From the NCBI GenBank assembly GCA_014383605.1, contig JACNHM010000428.1, positions 1 through 6,863 on the forward strand: a stretch of 6,863 nt of DNA, written 5' to 3'. Of the stretch, positions 6,688-6,863 are shown piece by piece. Origin of the DNA: Chloroflexota bacterium (lineage in GTDB: Bacteria > Chloroflexota > Anaerolineae > UBA3071). The translations under genes were made by a program, and so were the position numbers. The notes under the pieces are model-generated. The model was not told the DNA's origin, did not search any database, and saw only the letters and a list, made by a program, of their open reading frames with translations. Within the stretch, counting starts at the first letter, position 1, and each line of letters begins with the position of its first letter.

Positions 6688-6863
6688 TCACTCCCCTTTT
6701 CTGAGGCCCAGCAGGCGCAGCAAGCGCTGCCAGCCTTGTTTCCCCTCCAGCCTGCGCAGCCGCCAGGTGCCGACGATGCCGTAGGGCAAGAACATGACCA
6801 GCGCGATAAAGATCAGGCCAAAGACCAGCGGCCAGCGAGCGCCGAACCACTGGTAGAGGAAGT
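6688..6863 (-). CDS. livM: C-terminal end of a branched-chain amino acid ABC transporter permease, LivM-type (5' part outside the window)
   Basis: The last 57 codons and the TGA stop (6688-6690) are present. The visible part starts FLYQWFGARWPLVFGLIFIA and continues through a final membrane segment to LPYGIVGTWRLRRLEG. A tryptophan-led last helix followed by a LPxGIVG turn and an arginine-rich cytoplasmic tail is how LivM-type permeases of the high-affinity branched-chain amino acid uptake system usually end. Other members of that permease family, such as urea or amide transporters, end similarly, so the substrate is not settled. An overlapping frame on the same strand that starts at 6850 and runs through the stop and terminator is a shadow. 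The gene is followed by a good terminator, so it is the last of its operon. Confidence 0.72.
   Translation of the reverse strand, partial: FLYQWFGARWPLVFGLIFIALVMFLPYGIVGTWRLRRLEGKQGWQRLLRLLGLRKGE

Noticed and set aside
6581..6850. 89-codon minus-strand frame overlapping the LivM-type gene end
   Set aside because: It runs through the real stop, the terminator and the next promoter. The alternative frame gives a convincing membrane permease C-terminus.

Overview
The window is GC-rich bacterial DNA in which every gene I can support lies on the minus strand. The three intergenic gaps inside or beside the central operon each carry a short repeat or inverted-repeat structure. The gene set and style suggest a Chloroflexota-type bacterium (Anaerolineae/Caldilineae-like): a glutamate dehydrogenase, a GldA-like ATPase, a GldF-GldG-like fused permease, a DUF4340 anchor protein and a heptamer tandem repeat. 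That assignment is an inference from general resemblance, not a search result.

Layout, read in the direction of transcription (right to left). At the right edge is the C-terminal end of a LivM-type branched-chain amino acid permease (6688-6863), followed by an intrinsic terminator (6607-6638). The -35 box of the next promoter (6580-6608) overlaps the terminator's T-tract. This promoter is placed to drive a three-gene operon after a leader of about 125 nt. The operon encodes an ABC-2 type ATPase (5522-6448), a 957-residue permease fused to a GldG-like extracytoplasmic part (2533-5406), and a membrane-anchored DUF4340-type protein (1509-2477). A 90-bp nested inverted-repeat element separates the first two genes, and a 4 x 7 bp tandem repeat separates the second and third. 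A large inverted repeat (1438-1503) follows the operon. A second promoter (1367-1395) then starts a leader of about 130 nt that contains a terminator-like hairpin only 30 nt before the start of a glutamate dehydrogenase gene (1-1228), which runs off the left edge.

How the genes work together: the ATPase and the permease half should form an ABC-2 exporter in the cytoplasmic membrane. The GldG-like part and the DUF4340 protein add large soluble domains on the outer face. Both extracytoplasmic parts look internally duplicated: GldG-like module A/module B, and DUF4340-like repeat 1/repeat 2. The substrate cannot be read from the sequence. The glutamate dehydrogenase has its own promoter and appears functionally unrelated, linking ammonia, 2-oxoglutarate and glutamate metabolism.

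The points most worth a second look are the 90-bp nested palindromic element inside the operon, the terminator hairpin in the dehydrogenase leader, and the paired duplications in the exporter's outer domains.
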